Below, piece by piece: positions 46,954-57,192 of a stretch of 64,000 nucleotides of DNA (position 1 is its first letter; each line of letters starts with the position of its first letter). Source of the DNA: an uncultured Draconibacterium sp. (lineage in GTDB: Bacteria > Bacteroidota > Bacteroidia > Bacteroidales > Prolixibacteraceae); contig NZ_OY776414.1 in assembly GCF_963675585.1 (NCBI RefSeq), forward strand, positions 3,451,001 to 3,515,000, given 5' to 3'. The notes under the pieces were generated by a model. That model saw only the letters and a program-made list of their open reading frames with translations, had not been told where the DNA came from and searched no databases. Position numbers and translations under genes: made by a program.

Positions 46954-48059
46954 CTTATTAATTTCTCTACTTCGTCAACAATTGTTCGGGTGGCTTCAGG
47001 TTTTGCCAATTCTTTAATTTTACCCGATATAGTTTCGCATTTGCTTTTATCAGCAACTACACTAAAAGCCAATGGAAAAAGTTTATCATCTATTTCGTTG
47101 TCTTTTACCATTAAGGCAGCATCTTTTCCCACCAAAGCCATTGCATTTTTTGTCTGGTGATCTTCCGACACATTTGGCGAAGGCACCAAAACCGATGTTT
47201 TTCCTACCAAACACAATTCCGAAATCGTTCCGGCACCTGCCCTTGAAATAACCAAATCAGCCACTTCGTATGCCAAATCCATCCGATTTATAAATTTATG
47301 GATCTGCAGATTTTCAGGCTTGCTTTCTTTTAGTTCCTCCTGAATGCGATCGAAATAAATGGCTCCGGTTTGCCAAACTACTTTTACTCCCGACGCTGCA
47401 ATTTCTTTTATATTTTTTAGAACAGAATTATTGATAGAACGTGCTCCCAGGCTACCTCCCACTATCAGAATCACTTTTTCGTTTTCACTGAGTGAAAAAT
47501 AATCCAAAGCCTCTTTCCGGTTTTGTTTCTGCGTTAAATTCTCGCGAACCGGATTTCCGGTAAACACAATTTTATCGGCCGGGAAAAATTTCTCCATTTT
47601 ATCGTAGGCCACACAAATTGAATTGACTTTTTTACTCAGCAATTTATTTGTAATTCCGGCATACGAATTTTGCTCCTGAATTAAACACGGAACTTTCTTT
47701 TTTGCGGCCGCACGCAACAAAGGCCCGCTGGCATAACCACCAACACCAATTGCAATTTCGGGCTGAAAGTCTTTTACAATCTTCTTTGCCATCGATGCGC
47801 TTTGCATTAATTTTTGAAAGAACGTAAAAATTTTAAGGCTTGGTTTACGAGGAAAACCCATCACCGGCAAACCTACTATTTCGTATCCGGCTGCCGGAAT
47901 TTTTTCCATTTCCATGCGGCCAAGGGCACCCACAAACAAAATATCTACCTCGGGATTTCGCCTTTTGATTTCGTTTGCAATGGACAAAGCCGGGAAAATA
48001 TGTCCCCCGGTACCACCTCCACTTAATATTACCTTATTTATTTTTTTCTTCATTTTCAA
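46950..48059 (-). CDS. murG: MurG, lipid II-forming N-acetylglucosaminyltransferase
   Basis: Membrane-associated GT-B glycosyltransferase, 369 residues, that adds GlcNAc to lipid I to make lipid II. N-terminal SGGGTGGHIFPALSIANEI with the glycine loop, then GVGGYASGPLLRAAAKKK, EQNSYAG, and the donor-binding GAGTISELCLVGK. The start overlaps ftsW by 26 bases and its end overlaps the murC start by 4 (ATGA), so translation is coupled. Confidence 0.97.
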   Translation of the reverse strand: MKMKKKINKVILSGGGTGGHIFPALSIANEIKRRNPEVDILFVGALGRMEMEKIPAAGYEIVGLPVMGFPRKPSLKIFTFFQKLMQSASMAKKIVKDFQPEIAIGVGGYASGPLLRAAAKKKVPCLIQEQNSYAGITNKLLSKKVNSICVAYDKMEKFFPADKIVFTGNPVRENLTQKQNRKEALDYFSLSENEKVILIVGGSLGARSINNSVLKNIKEIAASGVKVVWQTGAIYFDRIQEELKESKPENLQIHKFINRMDLAYEVADLVISRAGAGTISELCLVGKTSVLVPSPNVSEDHQTKNAMALVGKDAALMVKDNEIDDKLFPLAFSVVADKSKCETISGKIKELAKPEATRTIVDEVEKLIR

Positions 48060-49254
48060 TTTCGTAATCTTCGTCGGGAGCTTTCACCATAAGCGGTTGT
48101 TCCTCCACTTCATGGTTTTTCTGATTCTGGTGACTCACACTTAAAATCAATCCAAAAGCCACCGAAGTAAACAACAAGGATGTTCCGCCCAAACTTATCC
48201 AGGGCAGCGGCTGACCGGTAACCGGCAGTGCTCCGCTCGAAACACCAATATTTATCATGGCCTGGTAAACCAATACCAGGGTTAGCCCAATTACCAGAAA
48301 GGCCGGGAATGTTCGTGTGGCCCGCCGCACGATTGTTACTCCCCTGAAAAAGAAAATCAGGAAAAGTAAAATCACAAAAGTGCCACCGATCAAACCATAT
48401 TCTTCCACTATAATTGCAAAAATAAAATCGTTATATGCAGCTGCCATGTAGTTACTCACATCCGAGTGTCCGGGACCTTTCCCGAATATTCCTCCCGAGT
48501 AAATAGCAAGTTTGGCATAATCGGCCTGGGTTATTCCCTTTTCAGAATTTGGATCGCCGTTAATAAAACGCTCAATACGTCCTTTCATGGTTTGTACGCG
48601 ACCAAGTCCATCGGGTAAGATATCGGCGGTAAAATAAATAACTACAATTAAGGCAATTCCGGCGCCAACCACAGAGAAGAGATACAACAACGGAATTCGT
48701 CCGGCAAACATCATGGTCATTACAGTTGCAAAAAGCAGGGCTGATGTTGAGAAATCGGATATAAAAATAAGACCACAAATTGCACCGGTAAAAAGTATGA
48801 TTCGTTTAAAGGCATCCCACAAATCGCCCCGGGTTTTTTGTCGTTTCCCCAGGATTTTTGCGGTATATAAAATGAGTGAGATTTTTGCAAGCTCAGCCGG
48901 CTGAAAAGTTAAGCCAAAGAAATTAAGTGTTCGTCCGCTACTGGAAACAAACTGGGTTCCTTTCATCGCAACCGAAAAAAGTAAAAAACCAATGCTGGCC
49001 CAAACGGCCCACAATGCGAGTTTTGAGTACAACTTAATTGGGAAAACATTCACCATTAATAAAATTACGCCAATACCTGCGCTTAAAAATCCAACTTGCC
49101 TCAACAAGTATTTAAAGGTATTACCCGAAGCAACGCGATAGGCCAATGCACCAGTTGCACTGTACACAATAAGTAACGACAGCAATGACAACAACATCAA
49201 AACCATCCAGATAACGCGGTCGCCTTTAAATATTTTCCCTATGGAAAGCTCCAT
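48034..49254 (-). CDS. ftsW: FtsW, SEDS-family septal peptidoglycan polymerase
   Basis: 406 residues, 10 helices. SEDS proteins polymerise lipid II with a partner PBP (here FtsI). The SEDS signature HSDVSNYMAAAYNDFIFAIIVEEYG and the final GGTSLLFTSVAFGLILSVSHQN are present. It shares one base with the murD stop and overlaps murG. The C-terminal cytoplasmic tail is charged and disordered. Confidence 0.96.
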   Translation of the reverse strand: MELSIGKIFKGDRVIWMVLMLLSLLSLLIVYSATGALAYRVASGNTFKYLLRQVGFLSAGIGVILLMVNVFPIKLYSKLALWAVWASIGFLLFSVAMKGTQFVSSSGRTLNFFGLTFQPAELAKISLILYTAKILGKRQKTRGDLWDAFKRIILFTGAICGLIFISDFSTSALLFATVMTMMFAGRIPLLYLFSVVGAGIALIVVIYFTADILPDGLGRVQTMKGRIERFINGDPNSEKGITQADYAKLAIYSGGIFGKGPGHSDVSNYMAAAYNDFIFAIIVEEYGLIGGTFVILLFLIFFFRGVTIVRRATRTFPAFLVIGLTLVLVYQAMINIGVSSGALPVTGQPLPWISLGGTSLLFTSVAFGLILSVSHQNQKNHEVEEQPLMVKAPDEDYEIENEEKNK

Positions 49255-50591
49255 TACAAATTTCTTACTTGTTTTTTAAACTGGTTGCCTCTGTCTTCGT
49301 AGTTCTCGAACAAATCGAAACTTGCACAAGCGGGTGAAAGTAACACTGAATCGCCGTTACGTGCGAGGTAATATGCCGCTTTTACCGCTTCTTCCATGCT
49401 GGAGGCATCTACAATATCGGCTACCAAATCGCCAAAAGCTTCGTGCAACTTGGCATTGTTTTTACCCAAACAAACAATTGCTTTTACTTTGTTATTTACC
49501 AGCCCCTGAAGCATCGAATAGTCGTTTCCTTTGTCGACTCCACCGGCAATCCACACAATTGGTTTATGCACACTTTCGAGCGCATACCACGATGAATTAA
49601 CGTTGGTGGCTTTCGAGTCGTTAATAAACTCAATGCCGTGTACTTTCAGAAAGCGCTCCAAACGGTGTTCAACACCAGTAAAATCAGACATACTCTCTCT
49701 CAACTGTTCGTTTCTGATCTCAAACACCATACTCGCAATTCCTGCGGCCATACTGTTGTACGTGTTGTGTTTTCCCTGTAATGATAAATCCAGAATAGAC
49801 ATACTGAATTGGTTTTGATGAAAATTTATAATTATCCGATTCTCGTGTACTCCTGCCCCCGGCTCGGATGCCATTCCTAACCCAAAAGGAATTTGAACAG
49901 GTTTTATCTCTCGTTTACTTAATTCGTTTTTTATCACTTCATCGTCGTCGCAATAAATGAAGTAATCGTTGTTTGTTTGATTTTGAAGAATCCTGAATTT
50001 GGAGTCGATGTAGTTTTGCATATCATAACCGTAACGATCCAAATGATCGGGAGTAATGTTCATTAAAACGGCAACATCTGCTCTAAAATCGTACATCCCG
50101 TCCAACTGAAAACTACTAAGCTCGATCACATACACATCGTGCTCCTCTTCGGCCACCTGCCAGGCAAAACTTTTTCCAACATTTCCGGCCAGCCCCACAT
50201 TAATACCCGCATTTTTCAGAATGTGGTAAGTAAGCAATGTAGTAGTGGTTTTGCCGTTACTTCCGGTTATGCAAATTGTTTTCGCCGAAGAATATCTTCC
50301 GCCAAATTCAATTTCAGAAATAACCGGAATCCCCTTTTCTTTTAACGCAACAATTAGAGGAGCGGTGTCAGGAATACCGGGACTTTTCACCACCAAAACG
50401 GCACTAAGTATTTTCTCTGATGTATGTTTTTCTTCCTCAAAATCAATATTATAATTTGAAAGAACCTCTTTGTATTTTTCTTTTACTTTGCCCATGTCGG
50501 ATACAAAAACATCGTATCCTTTTTTTTGCGCAAGAATGGCTGCTCCAACCCCGCTTTCACCAGCTCCTAATATGGCTACCAACTTTTTCAA
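49254..50591 (-). CDS. murD: UDP-N-acetylmuramoylalanine--D-glutamate ligase
   Basis: Mur ligase, 445 residues, adding D-Glu. ILGAGESGVGAAILAQKKG at the start, ITGSNGKTTTTLLTYHIL P-loop, MNITPDHLDRYG, and the C-terminal DSVLLSPACASFDLFENYEDRGNQF that is specific to MurD. It begins one base after mraY ends. Confidence 0.97.
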   Translation of the reverse strand: MKKLVAILGAGESGVGAAILAQKKGYDVFVSDMGKVKEKYKEVLSNYNIDFEEEKHTSEKILSAVLVVKSPGIPDTAPLIVALKEKGIPVISEIEFGGRYSSAKTICITGSNGKTTTTLLTYHILKNAGINVGLAGNVGKSFAWQVAEEEHDVYVIELSSFQLDGMYDFRADVAVLMNITPDHLDRYGYDMQNYIDSKFRILQNQTNNDYFIYCDDDEVIKNELSKREIKPVQIPFGLGMASEPGAGVHENRIIINFHQNQFSMSILDLSLQGKHNTYNSMAAGIASMVFEIRNEQLRESMSDFTGVEHRLERFLKVHGIEFINDSKATNVNSSWYALESVHKPIVWIAGGVDKGNDYSMLQGLVNNKVKAIVCLGKNNAKLHEAFGDLVADIVDASSMEEAVKAAYYLARNGDSVLLSPACASFDLFENYEDRGNQFKKQVRNL

Positions 50592-50592
50592 C

Positions 50593-51843
50593 TTATCTCA
50601 TTTTTAAAGTTGCGATTGTTACTACTGCCAGAATGATTCCCACAATCCAAAAGCGTGTTACAATTTTTGGTTCAGGAAATCCTTTCTTCTGAAAATGATG
50701 ATGGATGGGACTCATTAAAAACACCCTGCGTCCTTCACCGTATTTCCGTTTTGTATATTTAAACCAGCTCACCTGGATTACAACTGAAAGATTTTCTATC
50801 AGGAAGATTCCGCAAAGCAGCGGTATTAAAATTTCTTTTCGGATGATAATTGCAAAAACAGCCAGAATTCCGCCCAAAGCCAAACTTCCGGTATCGCCCA
50901 TAAAAACCTGTGCAGGAAATGAATTGTACCACAAAAAGCCAACAGTGGCTCCAATAAACGCGGCAATAAAAACGGTTAATTCTCCAATATTTGGGATGTA
51001 CATTATATTCAGGTAATCGGCATAAATGATGTTACCGCTTACGTAAGCTAAAATTCCCAAGGTAGCGCCACTTATTGCTGAAGTTCCTGTGGCCAGGCCA
51101 TCAATTCCATCGGTTAAGTTGGCCGCATTTGAAACTGCAGTTATAATTAAAATAATTGCCAAAGCATAAACCACCCACTTTAACCAGCGCGCTGCATCGC
51201 CTGCAAAAGCTACCAGCCAGCCATAATCAAACTCGTTCGATTTTACAAACGGGATGGTTGTTTTGGTTGATTTAACATCTTCGGTTACAAACTGTGTAAC
51301 TTGTTCGCCGGTTGTTTGATTTGTTGTAATTTCTGTGAGATTATTCCCGTTTTCATCTTGAATGTGCTCACGAACTTTTACATCGTCGCTGATAAAAAGT
51401 GCGGCAGCCACAAACAATCCCAAACTTACCTGACCTAATATTTTAAATTTACCGGCCAGACCTTCTTTGTTTTTCAGGAAAACTTTAATGTAATCGTCGA
51501 TAAAACCGATTAAGCCCAAAAAGGCAGTGGTAATCAGCATCAACAAAATGTAGATGTTATCGAGTTTGGCAAATAACAGTGTTGGAATTATTATGGCCAT
51601 TAAAATGATAATGCCACCCATAGTCGGAGTTCCCTGCTTTTGCATTTGTCCTTCCAAACCAAGGTCGCGCACTTCGTCGCCAATTTGTTTGCGTTGCAAA
51701 ATGCGAATCATTTTTTTCCCAAAAACGGTGGTAATAAAAAGCGACAGAATTATGGCAGCCGCCGAACGGAAAGTAATACCCGGAAGCATTCCAATACCCG
51801 GAATATCATAACCTGCTAATAATTCGTATAACCAGTAAAACAT
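50593..51843 (-). CDS. mraY: phospho-N-acetylmuramoyl-pentapeptide-transferase
   Basis: Integral membrane enzyme, 416 residues, making lipid I from UDP-MurNAc-pentapeptide and undecaprenyl phosphate. GTPTMGG at the start of helix 2-3, FIDDYIKV (catalytic Asp pair), [16 protein letters not shown] and [12 protein letters not shown], and HHHFQKKG near the end. A polar insertion of about 60 residues ([14 protein letters not shown]...[10 protein letters not shown]) lies between helices; similar extra loops occur in other Bacteroidota MraY, so it is not seen as a defect. Confidence 0.96.
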   Translation of the reverse strand: MFYWLYELLAGYDIPGIGMLPGITFRSAAAIILSLFITTVFGKKMIRILQRKQIGDEVRDLGLEGQMQKQGTPTMGGIIILMAIIIPTLLFAKLDNIYILLMLITTAFLGLIGFIDDYIKVFLKNKEGLAGKFKILGQVSLGLFVAAALFISDDVKVREHIQDENGNNLTEITTNQTTGEQVTQFVTEDVKSTKTTIPFVKSNEFDYGWLVAFAGDAARWLKWVVYALAIILIITAVSNAANLTDGIDGLATGTSAISGATLGILAYVSGNIIYADYLNIMYIPNIGELTVFIAAFIGATVGFLWYNSFPAQVFMGDTGSLALGGILAVFAIIIRKEILIPLLCGIFLIENLSVVIQVSWFKYTKRKYGEGRRVFLMSPIHHHFQKKGFPEPKIVTRFWIVGIILAVVTIATLKMR

Positions 51844-51853
51844 AATTCAGTTT

Positions 51854-53311
51854 TTAATCTTCAATTCCAAAACAGTTTTTAATCTCTTCTTTATCGTCGA
51901 AATGATGTTTCACACCATTTACTTCCTGATAGTTTTCGTGTCCTTTTCCGGCAATCAGAATAATATCGCCCGGTTGCGCCAGCATTGCAGCTGTTTTTAT
52001 CGCATCGCGCCGACTTTCAATCGTAAGCACTTTGTTTTTATATTGAGGAGCTACACCGGCCTCCATATCTTTTAGTATCTCTGCCGGATTTTCGGTGCGC
52101 GGATTATCCGAAGTAAGAATCACTTTATCGCTGGCCAGCAAAGCCTCTTTTGCCATTTCCGGACGTTTGGTTTTGTCGCGATCGCCGCCCGCACCAACAA
52201 CAGTTATTACCTGCTCGTTCCGGGTTCTTATTTCAGAAATGGCTGCCAACACATTTTTTAATGCATCGGGTGTGTGCGCATAATCTACAATGGCAAATTT
52301 CCCGTCGAGGCTGCGAATGGTTTCAAACCGGCCCTGCACAGGTTGCAGATTGCTCATAATTGCCAACACTTCATCTTTGTCTTGTTCCAGCTCGAGCGCT
52401 GTTGCATAAACCGCCAACAAATTTGAGGCATTAAACAATCCCACAAAACGCGTCCATATTTCCTGGTTATCGAGATTCAGCAACATTCCATCAAAATGGC
52501 TCTCCATAACTTTGCACCGGTAATCGGCCATGGCACGATTCGAATAGGTCAGTTTTCTGGCTTTTGTATTCTGCATCATTACCAAACCATTTTTATCATC
52601 GATGTTACTCAATGCAAAAGCAGTTTTTGGCAGCGCATCAAAAAATGCTTTTTTCGCTTTAATGTACTCTGCAAAAGTTTTATGGTAATCTAAATGATCG
52701 TGTGTGATATTGGTAAAAATACCTCCGGCATATTCAATTCCCGAAATCCGTTTTTGATGAATGGCGTGCGAGCTAACTTCCATAAAACAGAATTCGCAAC
52801 CTTCGCCAGCCATTTCAGCTAAAAGTTCCTGTATTTTTAATGCATTTGGAGTGGTATGTGATGCGGTTTCCTCGCGTTCGTTTATTTTATACGAAATGGT
52901 TGAAATTAAACCGGCATTGTATCCCTGTAATAAAAATAATTTATGCAGAAGTGTGGCAATACTGGTTTTTCCGTTTGTTCCGGTTACGCCAACCACTTTC
53001 ATTTTTCTTGATGGAAAACCATAAAATGCAGCTGCCAACTCGCCTAAAACTTTATTTGAATCGGCCACCTTTACAAACGCAACATTTTCAGGAAAAGCTG
53101 ACGGCATCTCCTCACAAACCACCACGGCTGCACCTTGTTCAATTGCTTTTTCAATAAATTTATGACCATCAACATGCACACCACGTTGCGCCACAAAAGC
53201 AAAATCCTTCTTCACTTTTCTTGAGTCAAATTCAATTCCCGTGATATCTAAATCAAGTGAACCAACTTGCTCAACACACTCTATATTTCCTAATAAATCC
53301 TGTAACTTCAT
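51854..53311 (-). CDS. murE: MurE Mur ligase, meso-diaminopimelate-adding type
   Basis: Adds the third stem-peptide residue, 485 residues. GVTGTNGKTSIATLLH is the P-loop, ITHDHLDYHKTFAEYIKAKK follows, and TSDNPRTENP contains the DNPR box associated with meso-DAP use. The carbamylated-lysine region and the final GKGHENYQ are present. It lies 21 bases after ftsI and 10 before mraY. Confidence 0.96.
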   Translation of the reverse strand: MKLQDLLGNIECVEQVGSLDLDITGIEFDSRKVKKDFAFVAQRGVHVDGHKFIEKAIEQGAAVVVCEEMPSAFPENVAFVKVADSNKVLGELAAAFYGFPSRKMKVVGVTGTNGKTSIATLLHKLFLLQGYNAGLISTISYKINEREETASHTTPNALKIQELLAEMAGEGCEFCFMEVSSHAIHQKRISGIEYAGGIFTNITHDHLDYHKTFAEYIKAKKAFFDALPKTAFALSNIDDKNGLVMMQNTKARKLTYSNRAMADYRCKVMESHFDGMLLNLDNQEIWTRFVGLFNASNLLAVYATALELEQDKDEVLAIMSNLQPVQGRFETIRSLDGKFAIVDYAHTPDALKNVLAAISEIRTRNEQVITVVGAGGDRDKTKRPEMAKEALLASDKVILTSDNPRTENPAEILKDMEAGVAPQYKNKVLTIESRRDAIKTAAMLAQPGDIILIAGKGHENYQEVNGVKHHFDDKEEIKNCFGIED

Positions 53312-53332
53312 TTCACCCTTGTTTCTTTCACA

Positions 53333-55429
53333 TTAATTGAGTGCGAGATAAACCGTTTGCCCCGGCCGGTATTTACTCCCCGGCGGCAAGGATTGTTTAT
53401 TTACTTTTCCAACTCCGTTCAGTTTTACCTTTAACCCGGCATTTTCCATTAAATAAATGGCATTGCTGGCTCCCATTCCACGAACATCGGGAACAGTTCC
53501 GGCCGGTATTTCTTTTTCGCTTAGCAGCACTTTATTTTCGGCAATTGTTACCGTTGCCAGTTTCGATGCGGGTCGCCCTTCAACATTCTGAAGATTTAAC
53601 TCTTCGGCCAATTCCAAAATGTCTTCCGACAAACCCGGTTTAATTGAAGGAGTTGCCTCGTATTCGTTTTCCTCTTCTTCTATTCCACCTTTTAATGCCT
53701 GACCGGCAAAAACCTTCTCCGAAATTTCCTTAAAAACCGGACCTGCCACAGCAGCACCGTAAATTGAATTCCGGGGACGTTTAAAAGTTACTATCAACGA
53801 ATACATAGGATCGTCAGCCGGGAAATACCCCACAAACGACGCATAATACGCACCCGGAACATAACCGGCACCGTCTTCGCGGGCAACACGCGCCGTTCCT
53901 GTTTTTCCGGCCACTTTAAAGTGTTTTCCCTGAACACCACGGCCAGTACCGTTTTGACAAACACCTTCGAGCATGGCCTGCGCTTTCGAAATGGTTTCCT
54001 TCGAAGCGATCATCGGATTTATGTATTCGGTTTTATATTTTCGTACCAAAGCACCGTTGTCGCGAATTTCTTTCACCAACTGCGGTTTTACCATTTTCCC
54101 GTCGTTGGCAACGGCATTGTAAAAATTAAGTACCTGAAGTGGCGTTAATCTCAAATCGTAGCCATACGACATACGACCAAGTGTTGTTCCCCACCAATCG
54201 GCATTGCCGGGATATTTAATGTATGGCTGTCCTTCGCCGGGCAATTCCAATCCCAATGGCTTGTGAATTCCAAAACTGTATACACGATCTACATAATCTT
54301 TTGGATTGTTTTTGTATTTGGAGAGAATCACTTTTGCCGTTCCGATATTCGACGACTGCTCTAAAATCTGCTTCACATTTACTTTTCCGCAGGCATGATC
54401 GTCGTATATTTTTTCAGCGGCCCAAAATCCGTTTCCGGTATCAAAAACATCGCTTGTATCTACAACACCATCTTCCAGTGCCACCATTAACGAAACCAAC
54501 TTAAATGTCGATCCGGGTTCGTAACACCCCCGGTAACCCAGAGCATAGTTATCACTTTCGCCAAATCCCTCCTTGGTCATTCCCAGGTTTGCGATGGCTT
54601 TTATTTCGCCGGTTTTAACTTCCATTAAAACAGCGGTCGCCCATTCCGGATTCGATTTTACTGCCTGATTGTAAAGAGCGCTTTCGGTAATATCCTGCAT
54701 CTTTACATCAATGGTTGTAATAATATCCATCCCGTTTTCAGGCTCAATTTCGGTGCGGGTGATCCAGCGTCCGGCCACATTTTGTTTGTAGCTAATTCCA
54801 TCTTCACCACGCAAATACATTTCATACGCACGCTCTAAACCATTGTGCCCAATCGGAACCTGAGTTAAAGCACCGGCTTTATTCATTCCTCCAATTGTGC
54901 GGGCCGCCAGAATTCCAAGCGGATTTATACGTTGGTTCTCCTGTTCAATAATCATCCCGCCACCAAAACGTCCGCGACGAAGAATCGGGAATTTTTTAAA
55001 CTGCTGAAGTTCGGCATAATCGATTTTGCCCGGAGTTAATAACAAACCACGGTTTCCGGTATTGTAAGCCGAACGCAATTTGCGTTTGTATTCGTTTTTT
55101 GAAGCGTCTTTGTAAAAGGCCGACAAATAATACGCCAGCGAATCGCATTCCTGATCGAAAACCCGCTTAACACCTTCCGATGCCAAATCGATCCGCACTT
55201 TGTATCCGGGCACCGAAGTGGCCAGCACACTGCCGTCGGTGGCACAAATTGTTCCCCGAACCGGTGGTACAATTACAGTATTGTTGCTCAGGTTTGCCTC
55301 AATTTCTTCCCAGCGATCGTTTTTTATTTGCTGAACAGAAACCATTTTAAACACAACCACTACTCCGAACAAAAAAAGTACGAAGTACACAATTGCAATA
55401 CGCGACAATATGGTTTTACGAATTCCCAC
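53333..55429 (-). CDS. ftsI: FtsI/PBP3-type transpeptidase with C-terminal PASTA domain
   Basis: Septal class B penicillin-binding protein, 698 residues. One N-terminal membrane helix (IAIVYFVLFLFGVVVVFKM), dimerisation region, and a transpeptidase domain with SxxK (Ser307 in PGSTFKLV), SxN (SSN at 359-361) and KTG (GKTGTARV, about 507). A PASTA domain of about 65 residues (VPDVRGMGASNAIYLMENAG...LPPGSKYRPGQTVYLALN) ends the protein. Its partner FtsW is in the same operon. Confidence 0.95.
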   Translation of the reverse strand: MGIRKTILSRIAIVYFVLFLFGVVVVFKMVSVQQIKNDRWEEIEANLSNNTVIVPPVRGTICATDGSVLATSVPGYKVRIDLASEGVKRVFDQECDSLAYYLSAFYKDASKNEYKRKLRSAYNTGNRGLLLTPGKIDYAELQQFKKFPILRRGRFGGGMIIEQENQRINPLGILAARTIGGMNKAGALTQVPIGHNGLERAYEMYLRGEDGISYKQNVAGRWITRTEIEPENGMDIITTIDVKMQDITESALYNQAVKSNPEWATAVLMEVKTGEIKAIANLGMTKEGFGESDNYALGYRGCYEPGSTFKLVSLMVALEDGVVDTSDVFDTGNGFWAAEKIYDDHACGKVNVKQILEQSSNIGTAKVILSKYKNNPKDYVDRVYSFGIHKPLGLELPGEGQPYIKYPGNADWWGTTLGRMSYGYDLRLTPLQVLNFYNAVANDGKMVKPQLVKEIRDNGALVRKYKTEYINPMIASKETISKAQAMLEGVCQNGTGRGVQGKHFKVAGKTGTARVAREDGAGYVPGAYYASFVGYFPADDPMYSLIVTFKRPRNSIYGAAVAGPVFKEISEKVFAGQALKGGIEEEENEYEATPSIKPGLSEDILELAEELNLQNVEGRPASKLATVTIAENKVLLSEKEIPAGTVPDVRGMGASNAIYLMENAGLKVKLNGVGKVNKQSLPPGSKYRPGQTVYLALN

Positions 55430-55435
55430 TCTTTA

Positions 55436-55783
55436 TTAATCTACTTCAATTATCAATTTTTGCGGAGGTTTTACAGGCTCTTCCAAACCAATGTGCGCCT
55501 CCTCAACTTTTTTTGCTACTTCAGAAGGACGACTTGCATCCATCAGCTTTGCCGATAAAGTAATCGACTCCGAACGCAGCTCATCCAGTTCTTCCTGCAG
55601 AACTTGTATCTCTCGAATTGTACTGCCCGACCAGTTTCGGTTGGCAATAAGCAATATCCCCAAAAAGGCCAGAAACAAAACAAATGGCAGCTGACGCGTA
55701 ATACGATCGTCAGTAAGAATGGTGCCGCCAATAAACGACTTCATTCCGGTTCGTTTTTTTGTATTTTTTGCTTGTTCTGCCAT
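55436..55783 (-). CDS. FtsL-like division protein
   Basis: 115 residues: basic N-terminus, one membrane helix (LPFVLFLAFLGILLIANRNW, about 34-53) and a coiled-coil stretch (IREIQVLQEELDELRSESIT). Sequence is poorly conserved, as usual for FtsL, so assignment rests on topology and position between rsmH and ftsI. It would form FtsQLB-like contacts. The gene begins 1 base after rsmH ends. Confidence 0.85.
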   Translation of the reverse strand: MAEQAKNTKKRTGMKSFIGGTILTDDRITRQLPFVLFLAFLGILLIANRNWSGSTIREIQVLQEELDELRSESITLSAKLMDASRPSEVAKKVEEAHIGLEEPVKPPQKLIIEVD

Positions 55784-55784
55784 T

Positions 55785-56687
55785 TCAGATTTTTTCTGCT
55801 ATTCTAAGTTTTGCACTTCTCGAACGTGGATTTGCCACCAACTCCTCTTTGCCCGGCACTATTACTTTTCGGTTAATCAGTTTAAACGGCGATGTTACAT
55901 TCCCGTAAAAATCTTTGTCCACTTTGCCTTCGAAATTTCCTGCCCGCATAAAATTTTTACACAGGCGGTCTTCCAAACTGTGGTAAGTAATTATCACCAG
56001 GCGCCCACCCGGTTTTAAAAGATCAAGCGAAGCCTCCAGAAACTCTTTCAACACATCCATTTCTTCGTTAACTTCAATCCGAAGTGCCTGAAACACTTGT
56101 GCCAGGTATTTATTTTCGGTTGCCTTTGGCGAGCAAACCGAAGCAATTTCTTTTAGTTGTGTGGTAGTTTTAATGGGCTGACTGTTCCTATATTTAACAA
56201 TTTCAGAAACTAATCGACCGGCATTTTTTATTTCGCCGTACATCCTGAAAATGTTTCGCAACTGATCCTCTGAATATTCGTTTACCACCTTTGCCGCATC
56301 GGTCACTGCATCCTGATTCATGCGCATATCAAGTTTTCCATCAAAACGAAATGAAAAACCACGCTCCGGCACATCAAAATCGTGCGACGAAACACCAAGG
56401 TCTGCAAAAACAGAATCCACCTGATTTACACCGTAAAAGCGCAGGAAATTCTTTGCGTAACGAAAATTATGTCTTATAAAAAAAAGCCGGTCATCCTCTA
56501 TGGCATTCCCGGCAGCATCTTCGTCCTGATCAAAGGCAAAAAGTCTGCCTCCTGTTAAATGGTCGAGAATAAGCCGGGAGTGTCCTCCTCCACCAAAGGT
56601 TGCATCTACAATATCATGGTTCTTCTTTATATCGAGTGCCTGAATACTTTCCGTGGCTAAAACCGGTATGTGATAAGCTTCCGTCAT
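55785..56687 (-). CDS. rsmH: 16S rRNA (cytosine1402-N4)-methyltransferase
   Basis: SAM-dependent rRNA methyltransferase, 300 residues. HIPVLATESIQALDI at the start, motif I DATFGGGGHSRLILDHL, motif IV ADLGVSSHDFDVPERGFSFRFDGKLDMRM and GRLVIITYHSLEDRLCKNFM. N-terminus overlaps the mraZ stop by one base (TAATG). It belongs to the dcw operon in most bacteria. Confidence 0.97.
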   Translation of the reverse strand: MTEAYHIPVLATESIQALDIKKNHDIVDATFGGGGHSRLILDHLTGGRLFAFDQDEDAAGNAIEDDRLFFIRHNFRYAKNFLRFYGVNQVDSVFADLGVSSHDFDVPERGFSFRFDGKLDMRMNQDAVTDAAKVVNEYSEDQLRNIFRMYGEIKNAGRLVSEIVKYRNSQPIKTTTQLKEIASVCSPKATENKYLAQVFQALRIEVNEEMDVLKEFLEASLDLLKPGGRLVIITYHSLEDRLCKNFMRAGNFEGKVDKDFYGNVTSPFKLINRKVIVPGKEELVANPRSRSAKLRIAEKI

Positions 56688-57154
56688 TACTGCTCCTTTT
56701 GTTTTTTTCTTTCGTTTAGCCTTTTCAACTTCTCTAAATACTCGGCATCAGAAACTTTGCGTCGTTCCTCTCTCTCCTCAGACGACAAACGAATTGAATT
56801 ACGCATTCCCTTAAATACCACTTTACCTACCAAACCGGCATACTCCAACAATTCTCCCGGAATATTTATCCGACCATTTGCCGCAACAGGAACTGTTACA
56901 AAATTGTCGAAATAGTCATCCATCAGTTCGTCATCTTCCGGATCGGTCCCGGGATTCAAATCTTTGGTAAATTCTTCCACATCTTTTTCCCAGGCTTCAA
57001 CAGTATGAATGTCGACACACCTGGTTCGGCGGTTTTGCTCAAGCACAACAAATTCGAGTTTCATCTCTCCCATTGCTTTCTTAAAAGCGGCCGGGAGGAC
57101 AACTCTTCCTTTGTCGTCGATTGTTCCTTTGTATTTGCCTGCAAAAATTGCCAT
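56687..57154 (-). CDS. mraZ: transcriptional regulator MraZ
   Basis: 155 residues with two AbrB/SpoVT-like halves: DDKGRVVLPAAFKKAMG and AANGRINIPGELLEYAGL. MraZ binds direct repeats upstream of its own gene and represses the dcw operon in the bacteria studied. A matching repeat array lies at 57198-57232. A lysine-rich, partly helical tail (ERRKVSDAEYLEKLKRLNERKKQ) follows the second half. Confidence 0.96.
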   Translation of the reverse strand: MAIFAGKYKGTIDDKGRVVLPAAFKKAMGEMKLEFVVLEQNRRTRCVDIHTVEAWEKDVEEFTKDLNPGTDPEDDELMDDYFDNFVTVPVAANGRINIPGELLEYAGLVGKVVFKGMRNSIRLSSEEREERRKVSDAEYLEKLKRLNERKKQKEQ

Positions 57155-57175
57155 TCGATGTTATTGTCTTCTTAT

Positions 57176-57183
57176 CAAACGTA
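57176..57183 (-). promoter_or_regulatory. -7 element of the mraZ/dcw promoter
   Basis: TACGTTTG on the minus strand fits TAnnTTTG. It lies about 22 bases before the mraZ ATG, giving a very short leader. The -33 position falls within the TGGAA repeats, where a bound repressor would block it. Confidence 0.55.
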
Positions 57184-57192
57184 AAAATACAA